Shown here piece by piece: positions 20,205-33,584 of a stretch of 64,000 bases of DNA (the stretch's first letter is position 1; the number at the start of each line of letters is the position of its first letter). The notes under the pieces were generated by a model that saw only the letters and a program-made list of their open reading frames with translations, was not told where the DNA came from and did not search any database. The translations under genes were made by a program, and so were the position numbers. The stretch covers positions 15,477,501 to 15,541,500 of the forward strand of contig PUFA01000003.1 in NCBI GenBank assembly GCA_003508835.1. The letters are read 5' to 3'. This DNA is from Eonycteris spelaea. Taxonomy: Eukaryota > Chordata > Mammalia > Chiroptera > Pteropodidae.

Positions 20205-22647
20205 AAAACCTAAACGCAAGACTTTTCATCTACACAACTGCAGCAAAAATCACAGAAGAGCAGAGAGAATCAGACCTGCAGGAGTGGGAGCAGGGAGAGA
20301 ACATTGTGAAGGAGGATTACAGGGCAGGGAGCTGGCAAATGCTATAAGAAAAAGAATTATGAAATTCCTTCTAAGGTACTTAGGTATGCATGTAGGTTTG
20401 AATTATGACATTAAATGTACAGATTTGTACTTACGTGGGCTTAAATCGTAAGTGGAAAAAAATTATTTTAATTGAGCTATTTAGAAAACACCTCCAGCAA
20501 AATCAAAAGTAAACTGTGTGGTGCATTCATTACACTTTCTAGGGCACTGTATTTTAGCAAATGCATTTTACCTTTATGATAATTATCAAACACTTATGTT
20601 TTATGGATAAAACCCTATAGCATAATGCTCAGTCTACTTTGCATAACTATGATGATTTGCACCCCTTTTTAAAATAGCATAAATGTTTTTGTCCTTTTGC
20701 AATTGATCTTGTTCCCTGCTGGCTGGCTCAAAAGATTGGGCCAGCATCTTAAGTATTGTTGCAGAATATGAGTCATTTGATAATAATAATTTTTAAAATT
20801 GTGCATTTTCTTTGATTTTTGTTTTTTTCCTACTTTCTTGCTTCAATAGCTGAATATTTCTTTAGCTAGCTTTCAGTTAATTAAAAAGCCTGTAGCAGAG
20901 TACTGGATGTGCCCACAAGAAAACCTCTAGTAAGTGCAGATGGCACCACCTCTGCACTCAGAAGCAGAAAAGTAGTCCTCTGAAACAGCTGTGCGCTGGG
21001 GGGATCTGGGGGGGCTCTGCCTTCTGGCATGCGAATAGGAGAGTGAATCTGATTTGAATTTGGATAGTGCTGGTCCATGTCGGATAAGAGTAGAATGCTG
21101 ATATGATTTGACAGCTTTCCAGCTGTAAGAGTGTTCAAAGTCTCCTCTCTATAGCCATCATTTTTTAGTCGAAGTCATGTGCTACTTGGAATAATGTATG
21201 TACCACATATTACCCAGAAAGCTGTAGCTACATGTATATGGGTATAGAGGATGTAGATACTGGAGGAAGAAAAGCAATCGTACCCCAGATGTTTTCTAAG
21301 AGCTCCCACTTGATCTCTATAATACCTTAAAATGTGGGATTGTACCTTTGTGAATTCTCTTTCCAGTCTCATATACCTGAATTAGGCAAGATTTGAGCAT
21401 ACGTAGCTTTATTGCAACCAGCTTCTATCTTACCATATTGTATAAGCAATAAATATCGATTGGATGTAAATGTATTCAATGTATTCCCCCACCCTCAGTT
21501 CTAAACATAAAGAATCAAATTACTAAAGGGCACAGAGTTCATTTTCCTTATTGTGAGCATGAGGAATCTAGCTATACAAGCAAGTAGAAATCAATGACAC
21601 CATGATATTCTCAAGGGCTGTTAGAGGAAGATATGTTTCAACCCAGTCAAGGAATGCATAACAGTTTGAGGTAATCTCCACTCACCTGTTTGTATATTAC
21701 TTTTAAATTAGTGTTAAATCATATTACAATTTGGAGGAGATTGTTCTTGTGATGATTTCATCACTATATAGGCACGTTACCACTCCACCCGAGAAATCAG
21801 GCAATGAACAATTACTGCATTAACAGAGAATAAGATGAAATGAGATGGTCCCAAATATGGGACCAAGAGCCATCCCCAATCAATTACCTTCTGTGCTTGT
21901 CCTTAACACTCTATATAATCGAGCTAGATTTGTTATTTAGTTATTACGTGTTGGTAGAAAGGGAGAATTCTTTGTGAGCAAAGGATGCAGGGAAGGGTGC
22001 TCTTATCTCACAGAGCATGGTTTAAATACACTCTGTATAATAAATAATTAAGAAATTAATAGCAGCAAAATATATTCATATCTAAAAGAACCATCTTCTG
22101 CTGACAGAGTTTATTATACTTCATTTAGGAGCCCACGCAGTATTTATCTATAACTATAATAAGAAAACAGCTTTTGTACCTAATTACAATTATGTTGCTT
22201 TTTAATCAAGAACCAAAACCAAGTTTTGTTTTGAAAATGCCTTTATTTTTACTGCCTAAATTAGGAATGCCTTATGATACAAGTTACTATGTCAAGATTT
22301 AGAATGGAAATACAATCAGGATTTAGATAACAAATGAGCAAAAACACATGATTGTTACAGTTGTTAGCAGAAAGCACCTTACTGAAGCCGGATGCTCATC
22401 TCATTTATATGTTATATTACAACTTTGTATTTAAGCGACTTAAATAAGAAGTGAAAAATCCATGAACCATTTAAGATATAAGCAAATTAAGTAACTAATG
22501 TCCAAGAAATGTTCCTTACATGTGGGTATAATAAAGCTACCTGGGAAATGCCACTATAAAAGTTATCATTTATCTTGAATCAAACAAAAATTTCCTTAGC
22601 AAGATCTCACATTATAATTCATTTTTTCGAATGAACAACTAGCTTTA
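20205..22647. other. Repeat-poor block without recognised gene
   Basis: About 2.4 kb in which I recognise no transposon. Bases 20890-21130 are less AT-rich and carry an 85-codon minus-strand frame without recognisable motifs. Bases 20680-20880 and 22080-22300 have TAATTA-like words and sharp non-repetitive composition of the kind seen in conserved non-coding DNA. Only cross-species alignment could decide. Confidence 0.35.
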
Positions 22648-22655
22648 AAAGATGT

Positions 22656-23111
22656 TGCCATAAGAAGAGATGAAATACTGCCATTTGTAACAACATGGAT
22701 AGACCTCGAGATAATCATGCTAAGCAAAATAAGCTAGACAGAAAAAGTTGAAAATCACATGACATCACTTATTTGTGGGCTATAAACCTAAAAGCAACAA
22801 ATGAACAGGATAAACAAACAGAGAGACTTGTGGACATGGACTATAGATTAGTGGTTACTAGAGGGTAGGAGGTAGAGGGAGGGGGAGGTAGATGGGGGAT
22901 AGGGGGTCAAATATATGGTGACAGAAAGAAACCTAACTATGGGAGGTGAACACACAGTGTAAATATGTATATGCATTACTGTTAAAATGTACAACTGAAA
23001 CCTATTGGATTTTGTTAACCAATATCACCATAAAAAGAAAAATAAATTATTTAATTTTAAAATAAATAGATAAAGTAAAGTAAGTAAGTAAGTAAATAAA
23101 TAAATAAATAG
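22656..23111 (+). mobile_element. Young-type LINE-1 3' end, sense, with short target duplication
   Basis: It begins in 'atgaaatactgccatttgtaacaacatggatagacc', passes 'gttgaaaatcacatgacatcac' and 'ggggtcaaatatatggtgacagaaag', and ends 'gttaaccaatatcaccataaaa' with an A-rich tail expanded into AGTA/AATA units (23074-23110). The 8-mer AAAGATGT occurs at 22648-22655 and 23112-23119 and is a plausible target duplication. Confidence 0.92.
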
Positions 23112-23894
23112 AAAGATGTATATTCCAGTGGGTTGTTAAGTAAGAATTTTTTTAGTGATTTTCTTTACCATTTGGAACAAATTTTCTCAATGGCAACTAT
23201 GAGGTTCTGTAACAAATATACTATTTTCCTTTTATATTCAAAGTAGACTGACTCCCTGGCTCGATGTATTTCCAATCAATTATTAGGTTAATAAGTCAAG
23301 TCTTACAATTGTAAGTCTGGCTCATACATGTTTTTTGATTTTTTAAAGTTTGTTATGATTATATTAATTTAGATTCGTAGAAATAAAAGCAGAATGGTCA
23401 ATCCTGAGATAATACATTTTTGAATAGATTTTATTTTCAAATCCTAAAAGTTTCTAATGATATTTAAAGCTAAATCTATACATTAAAAATAGATGCATAT
23501 TCTGCATTTTATGATTAATAAATTTCCCTGGGTTATCTATGCTTAGAACTCACTGTCAGAATATTGACATCATGGCTATGCCTTTTTAGGCAAAAGGAGG
23601 GATTCCTAAAAACTAGAAGTGTTTCTGGTGCATAAAATTTGCCCTTGACAAGTGGTGCTCACTGTGGGAGGGTGAGAATATAGGGAGCTGAGTCTCGAGT
23701 GCAGAGGCTGCTAGCACCTAGGATGTCTGTGACTATTACAATAAAAGGAGCATCTACCTTCCTCAGGCTGAGGCAAGCCCATGGCAAGCACAGGATGGGG
23801 TTCAGCTCCTGTGGCTCTGTAATTTTGTGTAGGATACAACCTACATGCTCCTTATCAATAACACAGGAATAATTTATTAAATACACCTTCTCTA
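23112..23894. other. Unassigned stretch
   Basis: No repeat or gene recognised. The minus-strand 75-codon frame at 23659-23886 has no recognisable domain. Confidence 0.35.
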
Positions 23895-24060
23895 ATTGAG
23901 TGTGGGCTCAGCCTTAAGCACTGAGAAGGCATGTGTTAACAAAGCACACACAAAAAATTCCCTTGCTCTCTTGGATCTTATAATCTGGGTTATGGTAGTT
24001 GGTTGGGGGGTGGAGTGGTGGAGAGATGATAGTTAATGAAATATAACATTTAAAGGATGT
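23895..24060 (-). mobile_element. LINE-2 fragment, antisense
   Basis: 'agcactgagaaggc...aacaaagcacacacaaaaaattcccttgctctcttggatcttataatctggg' corresponds to antisense L2 ('gtgaacaaaacagacaaaaatccctgccctcatggagcttacattctag'). Confidence 0.6.
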
Positions 24061-24073
24061 CCTGAAAAATTAA

Positions 24074-24095
24074 AGAGAGGAGAGAGAGAGAGAGA
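24074..24095. repeat. (AG)n microsatellite
   Basis: A short AG run with one GG interruption near its start. Confidence 0.9.
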
Positions 24096-25344
24096 ATCTA
24101 TATAATTGATTGACATTTTCTTGGTCATATAATAGGGACTTAGATGGGGTTTTATATTTTGAAATTGTAATATGGAATGTTATTAGAAAAAAAAGTTTCA
24201 ATTCTAGGAAGTTCAAAGTATTCTCATATGTCACTACACTGCAAGTAGTTTTCCAATCATTAAAAGGCACCCTGCTTTAAATCATAGTCTACAAACAATT
24301 CAAAATGACAGTTTTTACCCTTCATGCTTACTTCAAAGTGCCCAAGAAAAGATCTGAGCATCTGGAGTTAGCTAGCCCCACCATAGAAATAGGATTCTGT
24401 ATCTGTATATACAAAGGAGGAAAGGACTCAGATTCTAAGAAGTTCCTTTCTTGAGTTCCATTGACAGCACATCCAGGCTGGTAGACAAAGGTTTAATGTC
24501 TTCTGGGATAAGCAATCTCCGTGACAAACCATTTGTCTTCCTAGTAAGCCAAGGAGATATTTAATAGAGCTGTCAATCATTTTTGGAAGAGAAGAGAAAA
24601 AAAAAAAGAGAGAAGTGGATTAGAGAAAGAACTTGTTCACTTTGCCCTGAAACCATTATGTACTCTTCGAGACTGAAATCCTAGCCCTGCTGTATGATAC
24701 AGATTTGCCTGCTAGCAACTTTTAGAGGCTGAGATGACTACTCATTTCTTACTTTTCAAAACAAAAAAGTAGAAAAGTAGGTGAGATAGTCATTACTTCT
24801 ATTTCCATTTTTCCTGGAATCTCTTGAAAAATAAATCCTCCTTGGAGACTCATATAGGTTAATTAAGCCACAACTTTGCTATATTGCTGAGCCACAATTG
24901 GAAGAAAAGAAAACAAAAAAATATAACTGTCCCATTACAGTGCTAGCTTCTATCTTGGAGCTCTAAGTGTAACTTGACCCCTTCCTGGGAAGAAAACGAA
25001 CATTACTGCACTTATCCTGGCACATTTAAGGTGGAGATATTCTGTTCACAAAATGAGGCTTCATAACTATCTCCATTTGCTGTCCAAATCCCAGAGCAAC
25101 AATAAAATTATGATTATAGATGTGCATGGGTCATTCTGCTGACACTCTGACTTCCCAGCATGGCTGGCTGCGTATTTTCCCTGCATGGTAATAAGATCCC
25201 CACTTCCATCTCTCTACTAGCGCAAATATATCTTTTTTAATGTGGAATTTTCTATTTCTGTCATAACCATTATTATTTTGTAATGTCTTTAAAACCTTTT
25301 AAAACCTGGCTGTTCTGAGCTCTTCTCTGAGTGTTTATTTAGTT
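24096..25344. other. Unassigned stretch
   Basis: No transposon or exon recognised. Bases about 24950-25200 look non-repetitive and are less AT-rich than their flanks. Confidence 0.35.
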
Positions 25345-25460
25345 AATTAAAAAACAAAGAAACAAACAAAAAAACTACTTATCCGTTGCCTACTATGTGC
25401 AAGACACTATGAAAGATAAATGACTAAACATGATCTCTAGCCTAGAAAAACTTTTAACCT
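25345..25460 (-). mobile_element. LINE-2 fragment, antisense
   Basis: 'ttatccgttgcctactatgtgcaagacactatgaaagataaatgactaaacatgatctctagcc' follows the antisense L2 3' pattern 'ttattgagcacctactatgtgccaggcactg...'. Confidence 0.65.
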
Positions 25461-26079
25461 TTTCTTTTCTGTTCAACGTTTTAGAATTTTGTCAAAATTC
25501 TAATTGTCTATTGCTCACAAGAGGTGAAGTATAATCGGATATCAGACTTGTGAAAACATATGGTGACATTTTTCTATTTTCTCATAAAGCATTTCATTGC
25601 AGTTATACTTTTATAAATCAGAAAATTAATTGACTATTTAAACTACATTATTTCGCTATGGCTTGTCTGTTATTTGGGCACAGTAAGCCATCTAAATTTT
25701 TCATGGAAGCTTTAATTTTTCAACCACATGTGTGAAGCCATATACAAAGTTAAATCTTCTGTTTGCTGTTAGTTTATTTGAAAGCTATAAATGTTTAACT
25801 TCCTAAATAAAGATTTGCTTATTTACTCAAAATATATATCGAGGCTTTATAATATGTTAGGAAGCTTGCTAGGGGCTGCAGAGACAAAGATGTAAAACCT
25901 TTAAAGAAGTTTCATAGTGTGCGTGTTGAGAGTATTCTTTTTTTCTTGAGATCAAGTTAAATATTGAAAAATCATTTAAAATAAGCTTGTTTTAGACTTT
26001 ATTTCAAAACTCTTTATAAAATGGCCTTAATTACTCTTTGAATTCCTATTTCCAGCCATGAACATTTACATACCTTACG
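25461..26079. other. Unassigned stretch with a faint L2-like run
   Basis: Mostly unassigned AT-rich DNA. Near 25830-25930 'atatgttaggaagcttgctaggggctgcagagacaaagatg' weakly resembles antisense L2. Confidence 0.35.
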
Positions 26080-26480
26080 CTTCACTCAGATTCAGCCACT
26101 TGCCATTCTCTGCCCTCACCATGTGGTCCCACCTTGTACTTGTGTATTCTACCTTCCATAACAATGGCCTTTCCCTGTTCCAGCATCTGTAGTTCCTTAT
26201 TCATCCATTCATCAAAGTCCTGCTGCATTTCTCCTCTATAATATTTTACAAAGCAATTTTGTTGGAAAGAATCTTCACCTCATGTAATTGTTCATAGTAC
26301 TTGGTATGAAACTCTTATAACAATATCCACTTCAACCATTTAGTAGCCTTCTTCATATTAGTTGTCATCTCTACTAGATGATATAGTCTCTCAAATAGGA
26401 GTGATGTCTGAACTATTCAGAATAGCTCCTTGATATGGGAAGTACTCAATAAATATTTCTGAATGAATTGATGATACAAT
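26080..26480 (+). mobile_element. LINE-2 3' part, sense
   Basis: A pyrimidine-rich L2 stretch ('ccattctctgccctcaccatg', 'ttccttattcatccattcatcaaagtcctgctgcat') ends in 'gatatgggaagtactcaataaatatttctgaatgaatt', the L2 3' terminus. Confidence 0.68.
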
Positions 26481-26496
26481 GTGCAATCAAAATAGG

Positions 26497-26620
26497 ACTT
26501 CTCAAACCTTAGTGTGCATTAAGAATCACCTGGAGAGACTGTTAAACAAAGATTTCAGAGCCCCACATAGATTTAAATTCAGTAGGTCTAGAGTGGGCTG
26601 CAATATGCTGATAATGCGTC
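26497..26620 (+). mobile_element. MER5A-type hAT-Charlie element
   Basis: 'cttctcaaaccttagtgtgcattaagaatcacctggagagactgttaaacaaagatttc' followed by 'ttcagtaggtctagagtgg' is the MER5A left two-thirds. The right end is decayed. Confidence 0.88.
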
Positions 26621-26639
26621 TATGAGTAAAGCATCCCTA

Positions 26640-28869
26640 CACCCCGACACACGATATTTGATGTGGAATTAGCTTCATAACATTTTTCTTGAGGAGGAGG
26701 ATATAAACTATATAGACTAGCCTATCTTAGCAAAAACTTATTTTAGGAAGGATAACAGCAAAAATAAAAGCATTGAGGTGGAAGAAATAAAATGTTTGCT
26801 TTATTGTATGTAATGTGGTGCTCTCTGGAAAGCATGTAGAAGAATAAAATAGTCTTCTCCTTACACATGTGGGGGAAGCAAAATTTAAGTTTCTCAGCTT
26901 GGCCTGAGAATTAAACTGACATAAGAAAAATTTAGAGGAGAAAAACATACTGACATATGTTTTACGTGACATGGGAGCAGTCATGAGGAAATGAAGAATC
27001 AGATACGTGCCAAAACCTACATGTTTTTTTATATTAGAGTGAACAAAAAGAAGTAGTAGTGGAAAAGTCACAAAACTATGTGGAGAGGCTAAAGAAAGAT
27101 AAAAACTATTTTAACAATGTCTGCTTGTACACAATGTTTTCAGCTTTGACTCCCCATAAAAGAATGTTACTTTTTTCCTGGTACAGAATGAGTATCATTT
27201 AGATGGAGCTTTTATCTCCTGTTTTCAGGAACAAAAGGGAATACCCATAAAACTCTTGGTGCATCTTCTGTTTTTCCAGTAATGTTAGCTCAAGATAATC
27301 TTATGCCAAAATGGCATATTTTGGGATGGCATATTCTGCCACCTTCACATACTTTTGTTACTGTATAAATTCTTCACTATTGCCATGTATTATTCTTGCC
27401 ATTCTGAACCTGTCCAAAGGATATTAATACACTGTGTTAATTATCAAGAATACAAGAAAGAGTAAGCAAGTAATTACATATTGTGATGCTACAGAAAATC
27501 AATTTAAAATGTTAAAAAACATTTTAGGAAAAAAAAGAAATGGATCAGATATACAGAAATACATTGAATAATTGAAAAGATACATATCACGTTCTCACAT
27601 AAATTGTCATAAAGTTGATCTTCATGTCAACTAGGCTAAAATTATTCATGCTTTTTTATAATAAGTGAGCAAAGATGGCTGATGTCTGAGGAATAGAAAG
27701 TAACTTAAAGATCAAATAGATTTCCCAAGCTCACAAAAATCATCGTTTCATTATTGGTTGAAGTTAGGAAGGAAAGAAGCAGGAAGTTGTTTTTCTTCAC
27801 AAAGATGCCATTGACATTGAAACATGATGAATAAGTAAAGGGCAAAAGAGAGAATGACCGGGAGACCAATATACTGTTGATGAGTGCTGTGTGTGCATTC
27901 GCTCTAACAGCCTTTTAGCATTTACATTGACAGCCTTTATTAATAAATGGAGTGCTATTTACCTTTGAAGGAACTGTGAAGCTGTTCCCATGGCCAGAAC
28001 ATAATTCATATGTTATAAGGTTCATTGCATTTATATGTTCAATAGCTTGTTATAATTGAAATATTGGAAATTTTAATATGGTAGGCAATTTCTTACTGGC
28101 AGTTTCTTGCTATCTTTGATACTTATTGAAGTTTAATATCTTTTTTGACAGATTTGAGATGGGTTTTTTCTATTTGTAATACCATAGTTCTGGACAGTGA
28201 TACTTAGTAATTAATGCTGCTGCCATCTGTTCTTATTTTTATATTTGTCAGAAGAAAATGGAAACCCTTTACTCCTTAAAGGAGTACAACCAATAGTGTA
28301 TCACAAAGGAACAAGCTTAGTCTTTTGGTTTATAGTGGCCACTATCTGTGGTCTGGTCATTTTGTAGAAGGCAGTACCAGCTGGAGGCAAAGTTTACCCT
28401 GGGTTCTCGTCAATCTGGGCATGTGGGGGTTGGGGAGGGGCTAGTCTTACATGTCCCCATAAAAATAGACTATGAGAGGCAACCTAAGGGAAGAACCATC
28501 AGAAGAGCAGAAGCTTTGATCAAAGAAAAAGGAAGAGACAGAATTGGCCATTCTGAGAACAATATAATATGTACTCAGGTGATTGTACAGCAGAAAGCCC
28601 TTGAAATACTATTAGAATTTACTAAGGTGGTAGTAGAGATTTAGTACATAAAAAACTATAATATTGACTAAAAGAAAATTTAAGTTTATAAGACAAAGCA
28701 ATACTACCTTTTAGCACCATGAAAGACTATGTAGTGCCATAGAGACTTTTCTCTATTACCAAAATTATCAGCTTGCCTTGAAAAAAGCATGAAGGTAGAA
28801 CATCTTTCACTAGAACTAAGAAACCAGAGGAGACATTTCATGCGGGTGCCTTCATCATGGCCTTCATCA
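26640..28869. other. Unassigned stretch
   Basis: No gene seen. The 114-codon minus-strand frame at 26727-27071 and the 98-codon plus frame at 28348-28644 show no recognisable domain, signal or splice context. Bases 27930-28040 look non-repetitive. Confidence 0.35.
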
Positions 28870-31655
28870 GTGGTCGCTGGGTATGATAGTTACATGTCCA
28901 TTTTACTTTAAAAATTGCAAAACTGTTTTCCAGAGTGGTTGTACCATTTCATATTCTCAACTAAAATAGTGATTCAGTTTCACCACATTTTCACCACATT
29001 TGATAATGTTATAATTATTTACTTTAATGATTTTGACAGGTATACAGTGATATCTTATTGTCGTGTCAATTTTCATTTACCTACTGGTTAATGACGTTGA
29101 ACATATTTTCAAATTATTTGTCATTCTGTATATCCTCTTCAGTGAAATGTTTCTTCATATCTTTTACCCAGTTTCGAATTAGATTATTTTCTTCGATTTT
29201 TTTATAGTTGAGTTTAAAAAACACTATATATATTGTAGATATTAGTCCTTTGTTGGACACGAGGTTATTTGATTTGCAGATATTTTCTTCCATTTTGTAT
29301 TCTGTCCTTTCATCCTCTTAAAATAACCTTTGGTGGAGCAAAATTGTGCTTTTTGATCATATTCAATTTATCTTCATTTTCTTTTATGGGTTGTGGTTTC
29401 AGTACCAAGTCTAATAATTTGCCCACTAGATCAAAAAATTTTTCTCCTATTTTATAGTTTCACATTTTATTTTGATCTAGTTTGAGTTAATGTTTGTACA
29501 AGGTGTGAGACTTAGCTCAAGATTTTTTTGTTGTTGTTTATACTTATTTAATTTCTCTAGTATCATTTCCTGAAAAATATTTTCTCCATTAGATTACTTT
29601 TGCATTTTTGTCAAAAACAGTTGGGCATATTTGTATGAGTCTATTTTGGGACTCTGTATTCTGTTTCATTGATCTATGTGTCCACCAATGTGTCTGCCAA
29701 TATCACAGAGCTTTGATCATGAAAAAGTGTTAAATTTTGTTGAATGTTTTTTCTACATTGACTGATATAATCAAGTAATTTTTTCTTATTAATCTGATGG
29801 ATTACATTGATTGATTTTTAAAAATTGAACCGGTCTTGTTTCCTTGGTCATGGTATAAAATTCTTTTTATATATTGCTGAATTCTATTTACTAGTATTTG
29901 ATAAAGACTTTTACATCTATATTCATAAGGAATTGTTCTTTTCTTTTCCATTTTATACCATCCTTCCTGGGTTTGGTATCAGAGTAATCCTAGTTTCATA
30001 AAATGAATTAGGATGTATGCCATCCGGTTCTATTTTCTGAAAAAATTGTATATATTAGATGTTAATTATTCTTTAAATGTTTGGTTGAAATCTCTAATAA
30101 AAGCATTTGGACCTGGATATTTCTCTTTTAAAGGTAGTCTGTAAACTGTGAATTAAATTTCCATAATAGTTAGATAGCTATTCAAATTGTATAAATTTCA
30201 TATTTGGTGAGTAGTGATAGATTTTTTTTTCTTTGTCAGACTTATTAGAAGTTTATCAATTTCATTCTTTTCAGGAAATAATTTTTTTCATTCATTTTCT
30301 TTATTATTTTATTGTTTTAGTTTTATTGATTTTTGCTCTTAGGTTTATTATCTCCTTTCTTTTGTTTGCTTTGGGTTTGCTTTGCTCTTATTTTCTAAGT
30401 TCTTGATATGAGAGGATATATTTATATTATTAATTTGAGCATTTTTTTTCTAATGTATACATTTAGGGTTTATAAAGCAGTATTGCTTTAGCTGAGAGAG
30501 AGGTGCTGACATTTCCAACTGTAAGTGTAGAACTATCTGTATCCCCCATTTCAGTTCTATCAGGTTTCCCCCCACATATTTTGTAGCTCTATTTTTCGGT
30601 ATATACACATTCAAAATTAAAGTATTTTTAGTATATTGACCCTTTTTTAATTCTATAATACACATATCTGTCTCCAGTAATTTTCTTTGCTCTTAAGCCT
30701 ACTTTATCTGATACAAATTTAGCCACTCTGCTTTCTTTTTATTAAACTTTGCATTGTATATATAAATATATGCATATATGTGTATTTTCTGTATTTTTTA
30801 CTTTAATCTGTCTATAGCACTGAATTTCAAGTATGTTTCTTATAGACAGCAAATAGTTGAGTTGTATTTTTTTAAAAACACTCCATCAACCTTTTTTATT
30901 TAGTATATTTAGACTATTTATGTTTAAAATAGTTCTTGATTTGTTAGGGATTAAGTTTGCTTTTACTTTTTGTTTTCGTTTATCCTCTGTTTATTGTTTC
31001 TCCATTTTTCCTGATTCTAGTGGCTTACCAGAACATATATTTAGAATTACATTTTGATTTATTTATAATAACTTTTAGTGTAGTTATTTGTACAACTTTT
31101 CTAGTGGTTGGTCTACGTATCACATTATATATACATAACTTGTCACAGTCAGCTGGTGTTGTCATTTAACCACAATGAGTATTGTTGAAACCATACATCC
31201 ATTGATGTCACTTATCCTCCCCTGTTTATAATTAACTTAAATATCTTCTCTACATACATCTGGAACCACACCGAACAACGTTATGAGTTTTGCTTCACCC
31301 ATAAAACATAATTCAGAAAGCTTAAGGAGAAATAATCTATTGCATTTACCCATATTTGTGCTTATTTTTTTTTCCTGATGTTCTAAGTTCCCTTTATTTT
31401 ATTTCCTTCATGTTTAAAGAACTTCTTTTAGCCAGTTTTTAGGATAAGTTTGTTGGCATCAAGTTTACTTTAGTTTTCCTTCATTTTGATTTTACCTTCA
31501 TTCCTGAAGTATATTTTTTTTTAGATAAAGGATTCTGGGTTTATATTTCTTTCAGCACCTGAAAAATAGTATGCTACTTCCTTCTGGCTTCCATGGTTTC
31601 TGATAAGAAATCCATTGTCATTAGGATAGTTTTTCCCCCGAAGTAAGGTATGTAT
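28870..31655 (-). mobile_element. Ancient LINE-1, 2.8 kb, antisense
   Basis: Collinear antisense L1 landmarks run 3' to 5' of the element. They are 'gttttccagagtggttgtaccatt', 'ctactggttaatgacgttgaacat', 'tagtcctttgttggacacgaggt', 'ggactctgtattctgtttcattgatctatgtg', 'ctatttactagtatttgataaagacttt', 'aaagcatttggacctgg' and 'agcctactttatctgatacaaatttagccactctgctttctttttatta'. The series ends with 'gggtttatatttctttcagcacctgaaaaat...cttctggcttccatggtttctgataagaaat'. Divergence is heavy and no frame survives. It spans much of ORF2 and the region upstream of it. Confidence 0.9.
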
Positions 31656-31694
31656 ATTAGAACAACAAAATATATATTCTACTCACCATTGTTT

Positions 31695-31965
31695 AAAGCA
31701 CAGACATCACCTGTCAGAAAAGCCTATTCTGACCATGCTTTCTGAATTGGTTCTCACTGTTATTACTGATTATACTTCTGTTTGTTCTTTGTTTATTATA
31801 ATTGTAACTTGAACAATTAATTTGCTTGCTGACTTGTGGACTAGTTACATATTTATTGTCATATCTTCATTGACACTAGTGTCCATGACACTTACTAGCC
31901 ACAAATAATATCCGTGTACTGGCATGCAATGAATTGATAGCAATAGTGATCACAAGAATAAATAG
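31695..31965 (+). mobile_element. LINE-2 3' region, sense
   Basis: 'aaagcacagacatcacctgtcagaaaagcctattctgaccatgc' matches L2 'tcaaatgtcaccttctcagagaggccttccctgaccac'. Later text is consistent with the decayed L2 3' end. Confidence 0.6.
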
Positions 31966-32690
31966 AACAGGGCTTCTGTACTCATTTGTTCACATTTTGG
32001 TCATTGTTTTCTTTCTTCTAGTACCTTGAAGTTGCTCTTTCCCCATCTGAGCAAAGTGGCATAAATTTCTCTTTACATTACTGCACTTGAGATCAATGTT
32101 AATTACTTAAATTGTGCCTAGCTTCCTTGCCTCTTTGTTGCACTCAGAGATTCCTGAAGGAAATACCACCAGTTTATTATTCTGTTGGTCTAAAAACATG
32201 AAATGACAAGATAAAATAAATAGTTTCAATGAATGAAGAATTAAATTGTGAAATTAGTTGGAAATCACCTGAAGTAACCTAACTAAATGGTACAACAAAA
32301 TGTGAGTTCACACCTTTTTTTACTCTTCCCAGTTCTTCCCCACTTCTATGCACATGTCTTTCAGTGTTCTGACAAAAAAGCAAGCAGAATTTCTAGCCTC
32401 ACTATTTTTCTATAACCAAAGAATATTCGAATTTTTAATTGAATTTATCTTCAAACTCCTGATTCTGACTCTTAAAGGAGTCCAATATGGCTGGAAAATA
32501 GAAGCAGCTATCCTAGAGATGGAAGGTAGCCCCAGAATCTATAACAAGTTAGCCCTTGAAATCAACACTTTACCCATTCTCAACTTGAGCTAATATTTTT
32601 AACATTACGACTTCCTTTAGAAGTTGGTAATTTTAAAAAAGTTTTAAAAACAGCACTATTCTTCAAAAGAAATAACCCATTAAACCTGCA
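31966..32690. other. Unassigned stretch
   Basis: No feature recognised. The 81-codon frame at 32348-32593 has no motif I can identify. Confidence 0.35.
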
Positions 32691-32872
32691 GTTCTCAAGA
32701 TTTAGCTTGCATAAATCTATGGAGCTTTTTCAATTTCAGATCCCTGGTCTTCACTTCCGGAAATTCTCTAGGTCTGGGTTTTTGTAGGCCCAGTGCTTAG
32801 AATTTTGCTTATAAATAAGCACCCTAGTGATTATGATGACATGGCCCAGAGCTCCACTGGGGAAACAATATA
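32691..32872 (+). mobile_element. MER5A-type hAT-Charlie element, nearly complete
   Basis: It starts GCAGTTCTCAAGATTTAGC, follows 'ggagctttttcaatttcagatccctgg', 'ctctaggtctgggtttttgtaggccc' and 'ttataaataagcaccctagtgattatgatg', and ends near 'gagctccactg'. Both ends resemble the hAT terminal CAGTGGTTCTCAA / inverse. Confidence 0.75.
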
Positions 32873-33584
32873 AGACCCATTTTTAATTGTTTTATGTTTC
32901 CAAGCCAAGACTTTGTGACAAGAAGACGTGACAGTGGCAGATAATTTTTAATGTAGAAGACGTGTTTGGGGATTTGGGGAACAATGTAAAATGATAAACA
33001 GTTTCTTACTGAAACTGTTATTATTCAAAACATTTCCTTAAGAAAAATAACATTGTTAATTATGATCCAATAGAAAATTTGTTTAATGGCCATCTTCATT
33101 TTTAAAAAGCTAAAGTGTGATTTTTGTCACAAATATTGATTAAAATAAAGATTTTTAAACATATAATTGCCATGTTCAAGACACTAAGAATGTGTGAATA
33201 TAAAATTTACCATAGTCAGTGTTACGTAAAAGCCCCTGTGAGGAAATTTGGTCAGCACATCCCCCCACGTCCCACATTTACCAAGTCACTCTTGGCAATG
33301 AAAGATAACAACAATTGGCAAGTAGGATCACTCTTAATTTTGTTCCTCTGAGACTAGAATATTGTAGCATATTCATAAGACCCAGTAAAAGCTTTATACA
33401 ACAATCCAAGAAATTTAACCTCTTCAGTGTATTTTCTTAAAAGACGTATCTGAATTGCCTCTCATTTCTCTTTCTGTCAGACCTGCTCTGAATTTTGGCA
33501 AGAAGACATCAGGAAAAAGATTGCTGGTCAGTTCAATAGGGGAACACACCAAGAATCTCCAGGGGCTGCAGATTTTAACAATTA
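32873..33584. other. Unassigned stretch
   Basis: No feature recognised. Confidence 0.35.

Noticed and set aside
26727..27071. 114-codon minus-strand frame as a gene
   Set aside because: Residue content reflects AT-rich DNA; there is no recognisable motif, exon signal or neighbouring coding piece.
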